Source of the DNA: Sphingobium abikonense NBRC 16140
GTDB lineage: Bacteria > Pseudomonadota > Alphaproteobacteria > Sphingomonadales > Sphingomonadaceae
DNA: 64,000 nt
Assembly (NCBI RefSeq): GCF_001598335.1
Contig: NZ_BCYT01000009.1
Location: 1 to 64,000, forward strand
Direction: 5' to 3'
Every line of letters starts with the position of its first letter. The stretch's first letter is position 1. The notes below the pieces were generated by a model that ran no database searches, had not been told where the DNA came from, and was given only the letters and a program-made list of their open reading frames with translations. A program made the position numbers and the translations under genes. This document shows, piece after piece, positions 1-8,989 of the stretch.

Positions 1-306
1 CTGATCAGCGGGCAGAGCAGCGAGGGCCCTAACTAGGGCCACTTCGATCGCCGTGGGCAGTTCCTCATTCCAGCCTGCGGGAAAGCCGAATATCTCGGCA
101 TGTCCTCTGGCGGCGTGATCAACGGACCAGTAGACCGGCTTCCGAAATTTCCTGATCACAAATGACGCAATAGGCGGGAGCGCAGCTCCAGAGAGGATGG
201 CGACCGCCTCCGCCGCGGCCTCCGCACCCAGCGTCAGAGCACCGATGACAAGCGGGCGTGTCGGATCGACGTCTTCGCCGTGGCCTAGAGCGTCACGAAG
301 GTGCAT
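1..306 (-). CDS. Partial unrecognised protein, runs off the window
   Basis: I do not recognise this gene. Reading leftward from an ATG just after the stop of the DGQHR-like gene, 102 codons stay open to the edge of the window, so only the N-terminal part is visible. The start follows the upstream TGA by three bases, which suggests translational coupling in a two-gene unit. The visible part is Ala/Leu-rich in the middle (LTLGAEAAAEAVAILSGAAL), followed by a basic stretch (VIRKFRKPVYW) and an acidic end. There is no clear signal peptide and no catalytic motif that I can name. It could be a partner of the DGQHR-like protein. The open frame and the spacing support a real gene, but the family is unknown. 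Confidence 0.5.
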   Translation of the reverse strand, partial: MHLRDALGHGEDVDPTRPLVIGALTLGAEAAAEAVAILSGAALPPIASFVIRKFRKPVYWSVDHAARGHAEIFGFPAGWNEELPTAIEVALVRALAALPADQ

Positions 307-309
307 GCC

Positions 310-1467
310 TCAAAGCATACTCGCCGACTGCGCCCAGCAATCCCGCATGCTGCTGGTGCCGTCCTGCATGATATACTCGCGAACCGCTCGGAACACGAGT
401 CCACGGGTCGCTTCGCCGACGTTGCTACGTTTAGTGTCGATCGTCTTGCGGACCTGTTCGAATATTTCGACGCCAAGTGCTTCAACCGGGTTCTTCCTGG
501 CTTCTTCGATCAGCTTTGCCATCGCGCCCGGTAAACGATCCTTTAGCGTATCGTTCTTGTGAGCGAAGCCGATGGCTGCGGCGAAGCCGAGAACAACGGT
601 GTCGTTGCCGAAAAATCGGTTGTGCTGCTCGCCGAGCGTCTGATCCAGCGCGACTACCCACTCTATAAACTGGCGAAAGCCATCTCGCTGGTTACCGTCT
701 TCCGAGGTCAGGTCGATGCCGAGCGATTCTAGAGCCTCGTCAACCACCATGGTTTCCACGACGAGGTTGGTTCGGTCGACGTTCGGGCTCCTCTGCATCC
801 ATGCTTGGAAGGCCTGAGCTAGCGTCGAGAGATGGTACTGGCCCGCCCGAACTCGCCGCTTATGGTCCTTAAGTCGAAAAATCTCGATGCCCTCGAGATC
901 CTGAAGATCCTCCGCGAGTCCACCAGAAAGGATATCAATTTGATGCTTCATCGACATCGGACGCTGGCCTGCGTTGAGTAGGAGCATTCGATACGCGAGC
1001 GGGAAGAAAGCGATGTTGACCCAGATCTCGAGCCTGAGGGAGCGACGGAGGAACTCCTCTCGCTCCTCCTCCTGAAGGTCATCGAAAGTCTGGCGGAGTG
1101 CGTTCGTGCGCTGGAGGCCGTCGATAATATCGAAGTGTGCGGGGGTACTCTTCGCGATGGCGCCCTGGAGCGCGTCGAGATCCTCGCGCGATGCTTTGAT
1201 GAACCCATCGGCAGTGTCGTAGTTTGCCAAGGCGGTCTGGTCGATGTCCCGAACCGCCAGCACGATGGTCGGCAGTATACACCCGAGCTTCAGGTCCGCG
1301 CGAAGGTTCTTGTAGGGCTTGGATCCCCGGATGATATCCCGCTGGATCGCGAGATTCTCTTCGGAACCTTGGGTTTTCGCAAGGTACCACTCATAGTCCG
1401 CGCGTGCGCTCACCATGAAGTTTTGGATCCGGTTGTCGTAATCGATACCGACCACTTCGAACTGCAT
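310..1467 (-). CDS. DGQHR/ParB-like domain protein (385 aa)
   Basis: This is a cytoplasmic protein without membrane segments. Around residues 110-120 it has FDIIDGLQRTNAL, and around residues 165-180 LLLNAGQRPMSMKHQ. This pairing of a D-G-x-x-R motif with a later N-x-G-Q motif resembles the DGQHR/DUF262/ParB-like superfamily found in DndB, GmrSD and other DNA-modification or defence proteins. That assignment rests on the motifs and not on a database hit. The reading frame extends to a TTG at 1488, but AGGAGA lies correctly before the ATG at 1467, so I take that start. The next gene begins three bases after its stop. Base composition is less GC-rich than in the core genes to the right. It could equally be a plain regulator; function is unknown. 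Confidence 0.7.
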   Translation of the reverse strand: MQFEVVGIDYDNRIQNFMVSARADYEWYLAKTQGSEENLAIQRDIIRGSKPYKNLRADLKLGCILPTIVLAVRDIDQTALANYDTADGFIKASREDLDALQGAIAKSTPAHFDIIDGLQRTNALRQTFDDLQEEEREEFLRRSLRLEIWVNIAFFPLAYRMLLLNAGQRPMSMKHQIDILSGGLAEDLQDLEGIEIFRLKDHKRRVRAGQYHLSTLAQAFQAWMQRSPNVDRTNLVVETMVVDEALESLGIDLTSEDGNQRDGFRQFIEWVVALDQTLGEQHNRFFGNDTVVLGFAAAIGFAHKNDTLKDRLPGAMAKLIEEARKNPVEALGVEIFEQVRKTIDTKRSNVGEATRGLVFRAVREYIMQDGTSSMRDCWAQSASML

Positions 1468-1727
1468 GAAGTCTCCTGAAGATGGCAACGGGTAGCAGAT
1501 AGCCCCAAAACGATCGAACTTAAATCATGCACTCGGATCACCGCCCAGTCCAGCCACTTCGCCGACCCGTTGGTGCGCTTTCGGAAACGGCTGTCGACCA
1601 TCGTTGAGCCGACGAATGGGCACTGGCGATTATCCGCCTGAAGCAGGGCGGAATGGCCGCTTTCTCGCTGTTTCCTCCCGAACCTGCAATTCCGCAATCG
1701 GCCAAAATGGAACGGGAAGAGAGCGAC

Positions 1728-1760
1728 CAGCTGCCCCACCAAATCATTGGCGGGCAGCTG
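1728..1760. repeat. Strong hairpin in the 320-base gap between two leftward genes
   Basis: Perfect 9-base arms (CAGCTGCCC / GGGCAGCTG) enclose a second CCAA/TTGG stem with an ATCA loop. There is no T-run on either side, so it is not a classical terminator. It lies between the VOC gene and the DGQHR-like gene, both leftward. The rest of the gap, 1468-1787, shows only the SD sequence of the DGQHR-like gene. Confidence 0.5.
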
Positions 1761-1787
1761 AATCAGGCTAAACGATGCCAAGCAGCG

Positions 1788-2186
1788 TCATTTGGGGAAG
1801 TGGATGCCGCATAGCTTGTTTCCATCTGGATCGCGGAAGTACGCGAGTACGATCGTACCCATAGACGCTGTTTCGCGAGGACCGGGCGCAACCTCGATCG
1901 ACATGCCACCATTGGCAACTGCAGCATCATGAAACTGCTTCACCTGCTCTGACGAATTGCATGAAAAAGCAATGGTGCTGCCGTTCGCGACAGTTGCCGG
2001 TTCGTCATTGATCGGCTGGGTGACAATGAAATTGGCCCCATTCCCGCTGTTGTAGATCAGGCGCGTGTGGCCACTGTCGGCCACGTTGATCGTCGCCTCC
2101 GCAACTCCGAGGGTACCAAGCACCGTGTCGTAAAAGCGCTTCGCCCGGTCGATGTCGTTCGACCCCACCATCGTGTGAAAAAGCAT
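1788..2186 (-). CDS. VOC (glyoxalase/bleomycin-resistance fold) protein, 132 aa
   Basis: This is a small single-domain member of the vicinal oxygen chelate superfamily. It opens with MLFHTMVGSNDIDRAKRFYD, the usual first beta strand and helix, and closes with YFRDPDGNKLCGIHFPK, the typical last strand with the R-DPDGN turn. Members are often metal-dependent lyases, dioxygenases or binding proteins; the substrate cannot be told from sequence. The frame continues upstream to 2348, but the ATG at 2186 has AGGAGA before it and gives the normal length for the family. No neighbour suggests a pathway. The fold is secure and the function open. Confidence 0.85.
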   Translation of the reverse strand: MLFHTMVGSNDIDRAKRFYDTVLGTLGVAEATINVADSGHTRLIYNSGNGANFIVTQPINDEPATVANGSTIAFSCNSSEQVKQFHDAAVANGGMSIEVAPGPRETASMGTIVLAYFRDPDGNKLCGIHFPK

Positions 2187-2646
2187 GCATCTTCTCCTAC
2201 TAGGGCTACGCCATGATTGAACACTGCCCGCGCTCGGCCATAGCAGGATCAAACGCGCGGTCACGCTTGGATCGTTGGGCTGACGTTGGCATGCTTGAAT
2301 CGATAGGGACAGAAGTCTCACCTTGGTCGATGGGCGACAGGCAGCCACTTCCGTTCATGATCTTGTCGCCTGCCCCAAGGGGGACCGGCGGCTATCCCTT
2401 CCTACCCGCCGGTAAGGCGACATTCCGAAATCGGCCATCCTCCCCCTGTCCTACATCCCGACCTCATGCCATAATCCACCCCGGCTCTTTCCAACCGTCC
2501 GTCTCCACCCCGCGCGCCGTCCGCACAGGGACACGCATTAACTTCGCAAAAAATCTCCTATTGCGAAATTCGCGCCACCATTCCGCATCCACGCAAATGC
2601 GTAGCCCACGACGGTGTGAACTTCGCACCTTTTACAAACGCGCGTG
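2187..2646. other. Gene-free stretch with inverted repeats
   Basis: I see no convincing gene in these 460 bases between two leftward genes. Two symmetrical elements stand out: TTCGCAA at 2543-2549 facing TTGCGAA at 2561-2567 across 11 bases, and the palindrome ACGCAAATGCGT at 2591-2602. They could be operator sites or marks of an old junction. The forward open frame across the region has no SD and no recognisable domain. Confidence 0.45.
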
Positions 2647-3834
2647 TCAGCCCAGATCGCCGCTGGCCCGCAACGCCGCGACAACCTCCGCGCTCAAGCC
2701 CAGCCCGGCCAGCACCGTCGCGCCATCCTCGCCCAGTCGCGCGACATGATGCCGTGCCTCGACCCGCGATCCGCTCATGCGGAAAGGCGGATTGGGCACT
2801 TTGAACGTACCCGCGCCGTCACGCACCTGCGCGAACGCGCCGCGCGCCGCGAGTTGCGGGTCGTCCAGCAACTCGCCAATCTCGCGATAGCGGGCGCATG
2901 GCACGCCATGGCGCGACAGGATCGCCTCGGCCTCCGCCGCGCTGCGCTCTATCGTCCACGCCTCGGTCAGCGCCAGCAACGTCGCCCAATTGGCATTGCG
3001 ATCCGCATTGGTCAGGAAGCGCGGATCGTCGCGCCATTCGGGATGACCTACGGCGTCCGACAATTGCTCGAAATTGCGCGGACTGGTCGGCGCGACCATG
3101 ATGAAACCGTCATTGGTCTTGAGCGGCGTATAGAGCGGCCGCCGCGCGTCGCCCGGAAATTGCGCCTCCTGCGTCTCGAACACGAGCATGCCGACCATCG
3201 CTTCCAGCATCGACAGGTCGATATGCTGCCCCTGCCCCGTTCGCTCCCGCTGATAGAGCGCGGCCTGTATCGCGCCGAACGCATGGGTGCCGCCCAGCAC
3301 GTCAGCGATGAAAATGCCGCTGGTCGCGGGCCGATCCGCCCCGTCCTGATAGCGCAGGTTCACCATGTCGAAACCGCTGGCCGCATGGATGACCGGCGCA
3401 TAGGCCGGGAACAGCGCCTTTGGCCCGGTCTGGCCATAGCCGGAGATGGAGCAATAGATGAGCCGCGGATTGATCGCCGCCAGCGTCGCAAAGTCGAGGC
3501 CGAAGCGCGCCATGACGCCGGGCCGGAAGTTCTCCACCAGCACGTCGCAGGTGGCGACGAGCTGCTTCATGAGCGCGATGATCTCGGGCGATTTGAGGTT
3601 GCAGGCGATCGACTGCTTGCCCGCGTTCAGATTGCCGAAATAGGCGCTATGCCCGTCTCGCTTGGGCGGCCGCGCACGGACCTGATCGCCCTCAAGCGAT
3701 TCCACCTTGATGACGTCCGCGCCAAGGTCTGCGAGCATCCGGGTGGCGAAAGGCCCGGCCATGACGCTGGTGAAATCCAGTACCCGCACGCCGTCCAGCG
3801 CGCCCGCCATCACAATCTTGCCATCATCCGCCAT
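2647..3834 (-). CDS. Family III CoA-transferase (CaiB/BaiF type), 395 aa
   Basis: Enzymes of this family move coenzyme A between carboxylic acids through an aspartyl-CoA thioester. The N-terminus (residues 10-60) has LDGVRVLDFTSVMAGPF and LGADVIKVES, both family hallmarks. The likely nucleophile is the Asp in GIFIADVLGG near residue 180, followed by ALYQRERTGQGQ. Length is standard. The gene lies 69 bases downstream of a FadR-type regulator and is probably part of the same acyl-CoA unit as the divergent etfBA. A degenerate copy of the etfBA operator precedes it. The substrate (2-methylacyl, dicarboxylic or carnitine-like) cannot be told. Confidence 0.93.
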   Translation of the reverse strand: MADDGKIVMAGALDGVRVLDFTSVMAGPFATRMLADLGADVIKVESLEGDQVRARPPKRDGHSAYFGNLNAGKQSIACNLKSPEIIALMKQLVATCDVLVENFRPGVMARFGLDFATLAAINPRLIYCSISGYGQTGPKALFPAYAPVIHAASGFDMVNLRYQDGADRPATSGIFIADVLGGTHAFGAIQAALYQRERTGQGQHIDLSMLEAMVGMLVFETQEAQFPGDARRPLYTPLKTNDGFIMVAPTSPRNFEQLSDAVGHPEWRDDPRFLTNADRNANWATLLALTEAWTIERSAAEAEAILSRHGVPCARYREIGELLDDPQLAARGAFAQVRDGAGTFKVPNPPFRMSGSRVEARHHVARLGEDGATVLAGLGLSAEVVAALRASGDLG

Positions 3835-3862
3835 GCCGCACCTACCTATGGATCCATATATT

Positions 3863-3880
3863 CAATGGTCCTACCTATTG
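3863..3880. promoter_or_regulatory. Degenerate copy of the GntR-type operator upstream of the CoA-transferase
   Basis: Read on the minus strand, this site contains GGACCATTG, close to the half-site AGACCATTA of the palindrome at 4735-4751. The other half (AATAGGTAG) fits poorly and needs a one-base shift. It lies about 30 bases upstream of the CoA-transferase start. It may be a weaker binding site for the same regulator. Confidence 0.35.
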
Positions 3881-3903
3881 CATGGCAAAGATGGCGCGGT
3901 CAA

Positions 3904-4638
3904 TCAGCCCTTGGCGGCAGCCTTGCTGTTCTTGCGGACATGGCGATGCACCCGTTCCAGATGCTTGCGCATTTCCGCAACGGCCGCTTCCTCATCCTTC
4001 GCCCGCAAATGCCGTACCAGCTTGAACCGGGATTCGATCAGCGATTGCTGCAACGTCTCATAGTCCGGCCCCCGCACAAATTCGTGCAGGATCGTCGATA
4101 GCGAATCGACGAAGATGCCGAAAATGCGATTCTTGGTCGCCCGCGCCAGCACCGCATAATATTCCACCGCACAGGCATAGCGCGCCTCCACGCTGCTTTC
4201 CCGCTTGGTCCGCTCGGCAATCGCCTCCAGTTCCGCGAGGTCGGTTTCCGTGGCGCGCGCGCACGCCAGGCGGACGATGATATCCTGCAATGCCAGCCGC
4301 GCCTCGGTCAGTTCGCCAAGCGAAATATCGCCCAGATGGACATAATCCTGCATCGCCTGCACGATCCGGTCCGGCTCAGCCGTTTGCACGAACGCCCCGC
4401 CCTTCGCGCCCTTCACATTGCGGATGATTCCTGCGACCTCCAGACTGCGTAGCGCTTCCCGCAACGCGCTGCGACTGACCTGAAACTCGACCGCCAATTC
4501 CCGTTCGGCAGGCAGCTTGTCCCCCGCCTTGAGCGTCCCCGCCGCCAATTGCTCCCGTATCTGTTCACAGATCACCTCGAACGCGCGGCGCGTCTTGATG
4601 GGAGCGAAACTGGGCTTGGGGGACGGGGACGATGCCAT
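3904..4638 (-). CDS. FadR-type GntR family regulator (FCD domain), 244 aa
   Basis: An N-terminal winged helix (residues about 18-80) carries [20 protein letters not shown], the standard GntR recognition region. It is followed by an all-helical FCD ligand domain, with acyl-CoA, sugar acid or similar effectors in known members. The frame extends to a TTG at 4665, but ATG 4638 has GGAG at good spacing. The gene is divergent from etfBA, whose promoter overlaps a 17-base palindrome of the TGGTC-N-GACCA type bound by FadR-subfamily proteins. The inference is that this protein represses etfBA and perhaps the adjoining CoA-transferase gene until an acyl-CoA or related ligand is present. Confidence 0.92.
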   Translation of the reverse strand: MASSPSPKPSFAPIKTRRAFEVICEQIREQLAAGTLKAGDKLPAERELAVEFQVSRSALREALRSLEVAGIIRNVKGAKGGAFVQTAEPDRIVQAMQDYVHLGDISLGELTEARLALQDIIVRLACARATETDLAELEAIAERTKRESSVEARYACAVEYYAVLARATKNRIFGIFVDSLSTILHEFVRGPDYETLQQSLIESRFKLVRHLRAKDEEAAVAEMRKHLERVHRHVRKNSKAAAKG

Positions 4639-4712
4639 AGAGTGCGCTCCGATAGAGATGCGCAAATCTATAGCCGACGCCGAGAAAGGCGCAATGGCCG
4701 GACCGAACGGGA

Positions 4713-4751
4713 TTGACAGACGCCTATCACTCTTTAATGGTCAGACCATTA
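4713..4751 (+). promoter_or_regulatory. etfBA promoter overlapped by a 17-base palindromic operator
   Basis: TTGACA (4713-4718) is followed after 16 bases by TAATGG as a weak -10. The perfect palindrome TAATGGTC-A-GACCATTA (4735-4751) covers the -10 and the expected transcription start. It matches the TGGTC-N-GACCA pattern of FadR-type GntR operators. This places the divergent GntR gene as its probable repressor. Confidence 0.75.
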
Positions 4752-4768
4752 TGAAAATGGAGCGAGCC

Positions 4769-5518
4769 ATGAAGATCCTTGTGCCCGTGAAGCGGGTGAT
4801 TGATTATAATGCAAAGCCGCGCGTGAAGGCGGACGGTACGGGCGTCGATCTGGCGAACGTCAAGATGAGCATGAACCCGTTTGACGAGATCGCGGTGGAG
4901 GAAGCCATCCGCCTGAAGGAAAAGGGCGTGGCGACCGAGGTGATCGCCGTGTCGATCGGCGTCGCCAAGGCGCAGGAAACGCTGCGGACGAGCCTTGCGA
5001 TGGGCGCGGATCGCGCGATCCTGATCCAGACCGATGAAGAGGTCGAGCCGCTGGCCTTGGCCAAGCTGCTCGCCAAGGTCCAGGAAGAGGAAGGCGCTGG
5101 CCTGATCATCCTGGGCAAGCAGGCGATCGACGATGACAGCAACCAGACCGGCCAGATGCTGGCGGCGCTGCTGAACCTGCCGCAGGGCACGTTCGCGTCG
5201 AAGGTCGAGGTCGAAGGCGACAGCGTGTCGGTGACGCGCGAAGTCGATGGCGGGCTGGAGACGGTGAAGCTGTCGACGCCGGCGATCATCACCACTGACC
5301 TGCGTCTCAACGAGCCGCGCTATGCGTCGCTGCCCAACATCATGAAGGCGAAATCCAAGCCGCTCGCGCAGAAGACGCCTGCCGATTATGGCGTAGATAT
5401 CGGCGCACGGCTGGAGACGCTCAAGGTGGTCGAACCGCCCAAGCGCACCGCCGGCGTCAAGGTCGCCGATGTCGATGAATTGGTTGCCAAGCTCAAGGCC
5501 ATGGGAGTTGCCGCATGA
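4769..5518 (+). CDS. etfB: Electron transfer flavoprotein beta subunit, 249 aa
   Basis: EtfB pairs with EtfA to carry electrons from acyl-CoA dehydrogenases to ETF-quinone oxidoreductase. The sequence begins [19 protein letters not shown], typical of the family. It has the conserved [19 protein letters not shown] region and [17 protein letters not shown], the ETF beta AMP-binding signature. ATG 4769 is chosen because GGAG lies six bases before it and the product then has normal length; the longer open frame would cross the promoter. It overlaps etfA by four bases (ATGA), so the two subunits are translated together. Confidence 0.97.
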   Translation: MKILVPVKRVIDYNAKPRVKADGTGVDLANVKMSMNPFDEIAVEEAIRLKEKGVATEVIAVSIGVAKAQETLRTSLAMGADRAILIQTDEEVEPLALAKLLAKVQEEEGAGLIILGKQAIDDDSNQTGQMLAALLNLPQGTFASKVEVEGDSVSVTREVDGGLETVKLSTPAIITTDLRLNEPRYASLPNIMKAKSKPLAQKTPADYGVDIGARLETLKVVEPPKRTAGVKVADVDELVAKLKAMGVAA

Positions 5519-6444
5519 AGACGCTTGTATGGGTTGAACATGAGGGCGGCGTGGTCAAGGACGCGACGCTTTCCGCCATCACCGCTGCTGCGAAGCTGGG
5601 CGAAGTGCATCTGCTGGTTGCTGGCGAAGGCGTCGATGGCGTTGCCGCTGCCGCCGCGCAGATTGCGGGCGTGGGCAAGGTGCATGTCGCTGACGACGCC
5701 GTCTATGGTCATGCGCTTGCCGAGAATATCGCGCCGCTGGTCGTGGAACTGATGGGGCATCATGATGCTTTCATCGCGCCCGCCACCAGCAACGGCAAGA
5801 ATATCGCGCCGCGCGTTGCGGCTCTGCTCGACGTGATGCAGATCAGCGATATCCTGTCGGTCGAAGGCGAGGACACGTTCACGCGGCCGATCTATGCGGG
5901 CAATGCGATCGCCACGGTCAAGAGCAAGGATGCCAAGAAGGTCATCACCGTTCGCGGTACGGCGTTCGAGAAGGCGGCTCGTGAGGGTGGTTCGGGCACG
6001 GTGGAAGCGGTGGCCTCGACTGGGGACAAGGGGCTGTCGTCCTTTGTCGGGGCGGAGATCGCCAAGCTTGAGCGGCCGGAACTGACCAGCGCCAAGATCA
6101 TCGTGTCGGGTGGTCGGGCGCTCAAGGATGGGCCGACGTTCGAGGAAGTCATCTATCCGCTGGCCGACAAGCTCGGCGCTGCGGTCGGAGCCAGCCGGGC
6201 GGCGGTCGATGCGGGTTATGTGCCCAACGACTATCAGGTCGGACAGACCGGCAAGATCGTGGCGCCGGAAGTCTATGTTGCGGTTGGCATTTCCGGGGCG
6301 ATCCAGCATTTGGCGGGGATGAAGGACAGCAAGACCATCATCGCCATCAACAAGGATGAGGATGCGCCGATTTTCCAGGTAGCCGACATCGGCGTGGTGG
6401 GTGATCTGTTCAAGATCGTGCCGGAATTGACCGATAAGCTGTAA
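5515..6444 (+). CDS. etfA: Electron transfer flavoprotein alpha subunit, 309 aa
   Basis: EtfA holds the FAD of the ETF heterodimer. The N-terminal half is the nucleotide-binding-like fold. The C-terminal half has the FAD domain signature: [54 protein letters not shown] and [20 protein letters not shown]. Length is standard. The start codon overlaps the etfB stop, and a rho-independent terminator follows about 20 bases after the stop, which ends the two-gene operon. Confidence 0.97.
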   Translation: MKTLVWVEHEGGVVKDATLSAITAAAKLGEVHLLVAGEGVDGVAAAAAQIAGVGKVHVADDAVYGHALAENIAPLVVELMGHHDAFIAPATSNGKNIAPRVAALLDVMQISDILSVEGEDTFTRPIYAGNAIATVKSKDAKKVITVRGTAFEKAAREGGSGTVEAVASTGDKGLSSFVGAEIAKLERPELTSAKIIVSGGRALKDGPTFEEVIYPLADKLGAAVGASRAAVDAGYVPNDYQVGQTGKIVAPEVYVAVGISGAIQHLAGMKDSKTIIAINKDEDAPIFQVADIGVVGDLFKIVPELTDKL

Positions 6445-6464
6445 GCGCGACGCCATCGCATAGG

Positions 6465-6498
6465 AAAGGGCGCGGGATAAAGATGCCGCGTCCTTTTT
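6465..6498 (+). terminator. Rho-independent terminator of etfBA
   Basis: AAAGGGCGCGG pairs with CCGCGTCCTTT (one G-T pair) across a ten-base loop, and the run ends in five T. It is placed correctly behind etfA. Confidence 0.85.
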
Positions 6499-6864
6499 AC
6501 GTCTGTCGTCGGCTGCATTGTCGTAAAGAAGATGATCTGTCGTGCGACGATGAGTGGCGGGCATTCACTGCTACCTCGCTCCATTCATGGTCCGTTCCCT
6601 TGTGCCTAGCCTTGCGGTAAGTAATTGGGAACCAAATGTGATTCCTGATTCCAGCAAGAACGAACTGGGGCCTTTTTGGGGGCCTTATTAACCGTCTCAT
6701 TTTCATTACATATTTGAAAATAAAAACAGAAACATCGTGGATTGGATTCCAGCTCGGCTCGCAATGAGATTTCCCCCTGTATTGACAGGCAGGTCGGCCC
6801 ATCTAAGGGGAAAGCGCGGCCACATGTGCCGCGCGAACGGTTCCTTCAACAGAAAGACATACTC
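6499..6864 (+). promoter_or_regulatory. thrS leader: AT-richer gap, promoter candidate and 5' hairpin
   Basis: No gene is supported here. The middle (about 6690-6740) is AT-rich for this genome. TTGACA at 6782-6787 with TAAGGG at 6804-6809 (16-base spacer) is a possible promoter. A transcript from it would begin almost at the perfect hairpin GCGCGGC-N7-GCCGCGC (6814-6834). An earlier GTTCCC (6594-6599) and GGGAAC (6627-6632) could form a larger, weaker stem. I found no leader peptide rich in Thr codons. Confidence 0.5.
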
Positions 6865-8871
6865 GTGTCCGCCATGCTCAAAATCACTCTGCCCGATGGT
6901 TCCGTGCGTGAAGTCGCGCCCGGCACTACCCCGGCGGATATTGCGGCGGCGATCGGTCCGGGTCTTGCCAAGGCGGCGATCGCGGCGCGGGTGGATGGCG
7001 AATTGCGCGATATTGGGCGGCCGCTGGAACAGGATGCCCAGCTTGCGCTCGTCACTGCGAAGGACGAAGCAGACGCGCTGGAACTTGCCCGTCATGATTT
7101 CGCGCATGTTCTGGCCGAAGCGGTGCAGGCCCTGTTTCCCGGCACGCAGATCACCTTCGGCCCCGCGACCGAGGATGGTTTCTATTACGATTTCGCGCCC
7201 AAGGATCGGCCATTTACCGAGGAGGATCTGCCGGCGATCGAGGCGGAAATGCGCCGGATTATCGCCGAAGACAAGCCGCTCATGCGCGAAGTGATCGACC
7301 GCGATACGCTGATCGCGCAATGGGAAGCGGCCGGCGAGACGTTCAAGGCGCAATGGGCAGCCGAGTTGCCGCAGGGTGAGGAACTGACCGTTTATCATTC
7401 GGGCGCACCCGGTTCCAAAGGATCCTGGTACGACATGTGCCGCGGCCCCCACCTTGCCTCGACGGGCAAGCTCGATCCCCAGGCCTTCAAATTGACGCGC
7501 GTTTCCGGCGCTTATTGGCGCGGCGACCAGAAGAATGCGATGCTCAGCCGCATCTACGGCACCGGCTGGCTGAACAAGAAACAGCTGAACGCGCATCTGA
7601 CCCGGCTGGAGGAAGCGGCCAAGCGCGACCATCGCAAGCTGGGCGCGGAGATGGACCTGTTCCACCTCCAGCAGGAAGCGCATGGGTCGGTCTTCTGGCA
7701 CCCCAAGGGCTATCTCATCTGGCGCGAGCTGGAAGCCTATATGCGCCGCGCGATTGATGCGGCGGGCTATCGCGAGGTCAAGACGCCGCAGGTGATGGAC
7801 GCGCGCCAGTGGGAACAGTCGGGCCACTGGGGCAAATATCGCGAAAATATGTTCGTGATCCCCGACGAAGTGCCCAACGTGGCGGATGAAGGCCCGCTGG
7901 TGTCGGACGATGCCGACTGGATGGCCTTGAAGCCCATGAACTGCCCCGCGCATGTCTTGATCTTCCGTCAGGGGATCAAGAGCTATCGCGACCTGCCCTT
8001 ACGCTTCTACGAAAATGGCTGCTGCCACCGCAACGAGCCGCACGGCGCGCTGCACGGTCTGATGCGCGTGCGCCAGTTCACGCAGGACGACGCCCATATT
8101 TTCTGCCGCGAAGACCAGATCGTCGAGGAAGTGCGCGCCTTCTGCTCGCTGGCCGATCGCATCTACAAGGATTTCGGTTTCCGATATTCGATCAAGCTCG
8201 CGCTGCGCCCTGAAAAGCGGTTTGGCAGCGAGGACATGTGGGACAAGGCGGAAAATGAGCTGCGCGACGCCGTCGTCGCGGCCGGCCTGGCGACCGAAGA
8301 CTATGGCTGGGAGGAATTGCCCGGCGAAGGCGCTTTCTACGCGCCCAAGCTGGAATGGCATCTGACCGACGCGATCGGCCGTACCTGGCAAGTCGGCACG
8401 CTCCAGTCGGACCGCGTGCTGCCCGAACGACTCGACGCCGCCTATATTGGCGAGGATGGCGAACGGCATCGGCCGGTCATGCTCCACCGTGCGATCTTTG
8501 GCAGCTATGAGCGTTTCATCGGCATATTGATCGAACATTATGCGGGCAAATTCCCGCTGTGGCTGGCGCCGGTGCAGGCGGTGGTCGCGACCATCGTTTC
8601 GGATGCGGACGACTATGCCCGAGTGGCGGTCGACAGGCTGCGCGCCGCAGGGATCCGGGCCGAACTCGATACCCGCAACGAGAAGATCAACTACAAGGTG
8701 CGCGAGCATAGCCTGGCCAAAGTGCCCAATTTGCTGGTCGTCGGCCGACGCGAGGCGGATGAAGGCACGGTGGCGCTGCGTGAACTGGGCAAGGAAGGCC
8801 AGAGCGTCCTGTCGCTCGACGAGGTGATCGCCCGCCTTGAAAAAGAGGCGCTGGCCCCCGATATGCAGTGA
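6865..8871 (+). CDS. thrS: Threonine-tRNA ligase, 668 aa
   Basis: ThrS charges tRNA-Thr. The protein starts with a TGS domain ([23 protein letters not shown]), then the editing domain with YHSGAPG and the MCRGPHL motif. The class II catalytic core follows, with zinc ligands in MNCPAH, in HRNEPHGAL and in [14 protein letters not shown]. The C-terminal anticodon-binding domain has the [14 protein letters not shown] segment. Length is normal. The start is uncertain: GTG 6865 sits eight bases behind AGAAAG, while ATG 6874, three codons later, is also possible. Upstream codons to 6742 would cross the leader hairpin and are rejected. Confidence 0.96.
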   Translation: MSAMLKITLPDGSVREVAPGTTPADIAAAIGPGLAKAAIAARVDGELRDIGRPLEQDAQLALVTAKDEADALELARHDFAHVLAEAVQALFPGTQITFGPATEDGFYYDFAPKDRPFTEEDLPAIEAEMRRIIAEDKPLMREVIDRDTLIAQWEAAGETFKAQWAAELPQGEELTVYHSGAPGSKGSWYDMCRGPHLASTGKLDPQAFKLTRVSGAYWRGDQKNAMLSRIYGTGWLNKKQLNAHLTRLEEAAKRDHRKLGAEMDLFHLQQEAHGSVFWHPKGYLIWRELEAYMRRAIDAAGYREVKTPQVMDARQWEQSGHWGKYRENMFVIPDEVPNVADEGPLVSDDADWMALKPMNCPAHVLIFRQGIKSYRDLPLRFYENGCCHRNEPHGALHGLMRVRQFTQDDAHIFCREDQIVEEVRAFCSLADRIYKDFGFRYSIKLALRPEKRFGSEDMWDKAENELRDAVVAAGLATEDYGWEELPGEGAFYAPKLEWHLTDAIGRTWQVGTLQSDRVLPERLDAAYIGEDGERHRPVMLHRAIFGSYERFIGILIEHYAGKFPLWLAPVQAVVATIVSDADDYARVAVDRLRAAGIRAELDTRNEKINYKVREHSLAKVPNLLVVGRREADEGTVALRELGKEGQSVLSLDEVIARLEKEALAPDMQ

Positions 8872-8989
8872 GGCAGAAATGCCGCAAAGGTGCGCGATTT
8901 CGTTACGGCGGAACCGCGCACCCCTTCCCGCATTGGTAAAATGCCGCTAAAAGCCGTCCGTTTTCGTAACGACCATAGGAGATATTGCT

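Noticed and set aside
1410..1781. Leftward 123-codon frame between the VOC and DGQHR-like genes
   Set aside because: It runs into the DGQHR-like gene in another frame, lacks an SD and shows no domain.
6500..6740. A tRNA, T-box or Thr-rich attenuator in the thrS leader
   Set aside because: No cloverleaf, no T-box motif and no Thr-rich leader peptide was found. The short frame from ATG 6550 has no Thr codon.
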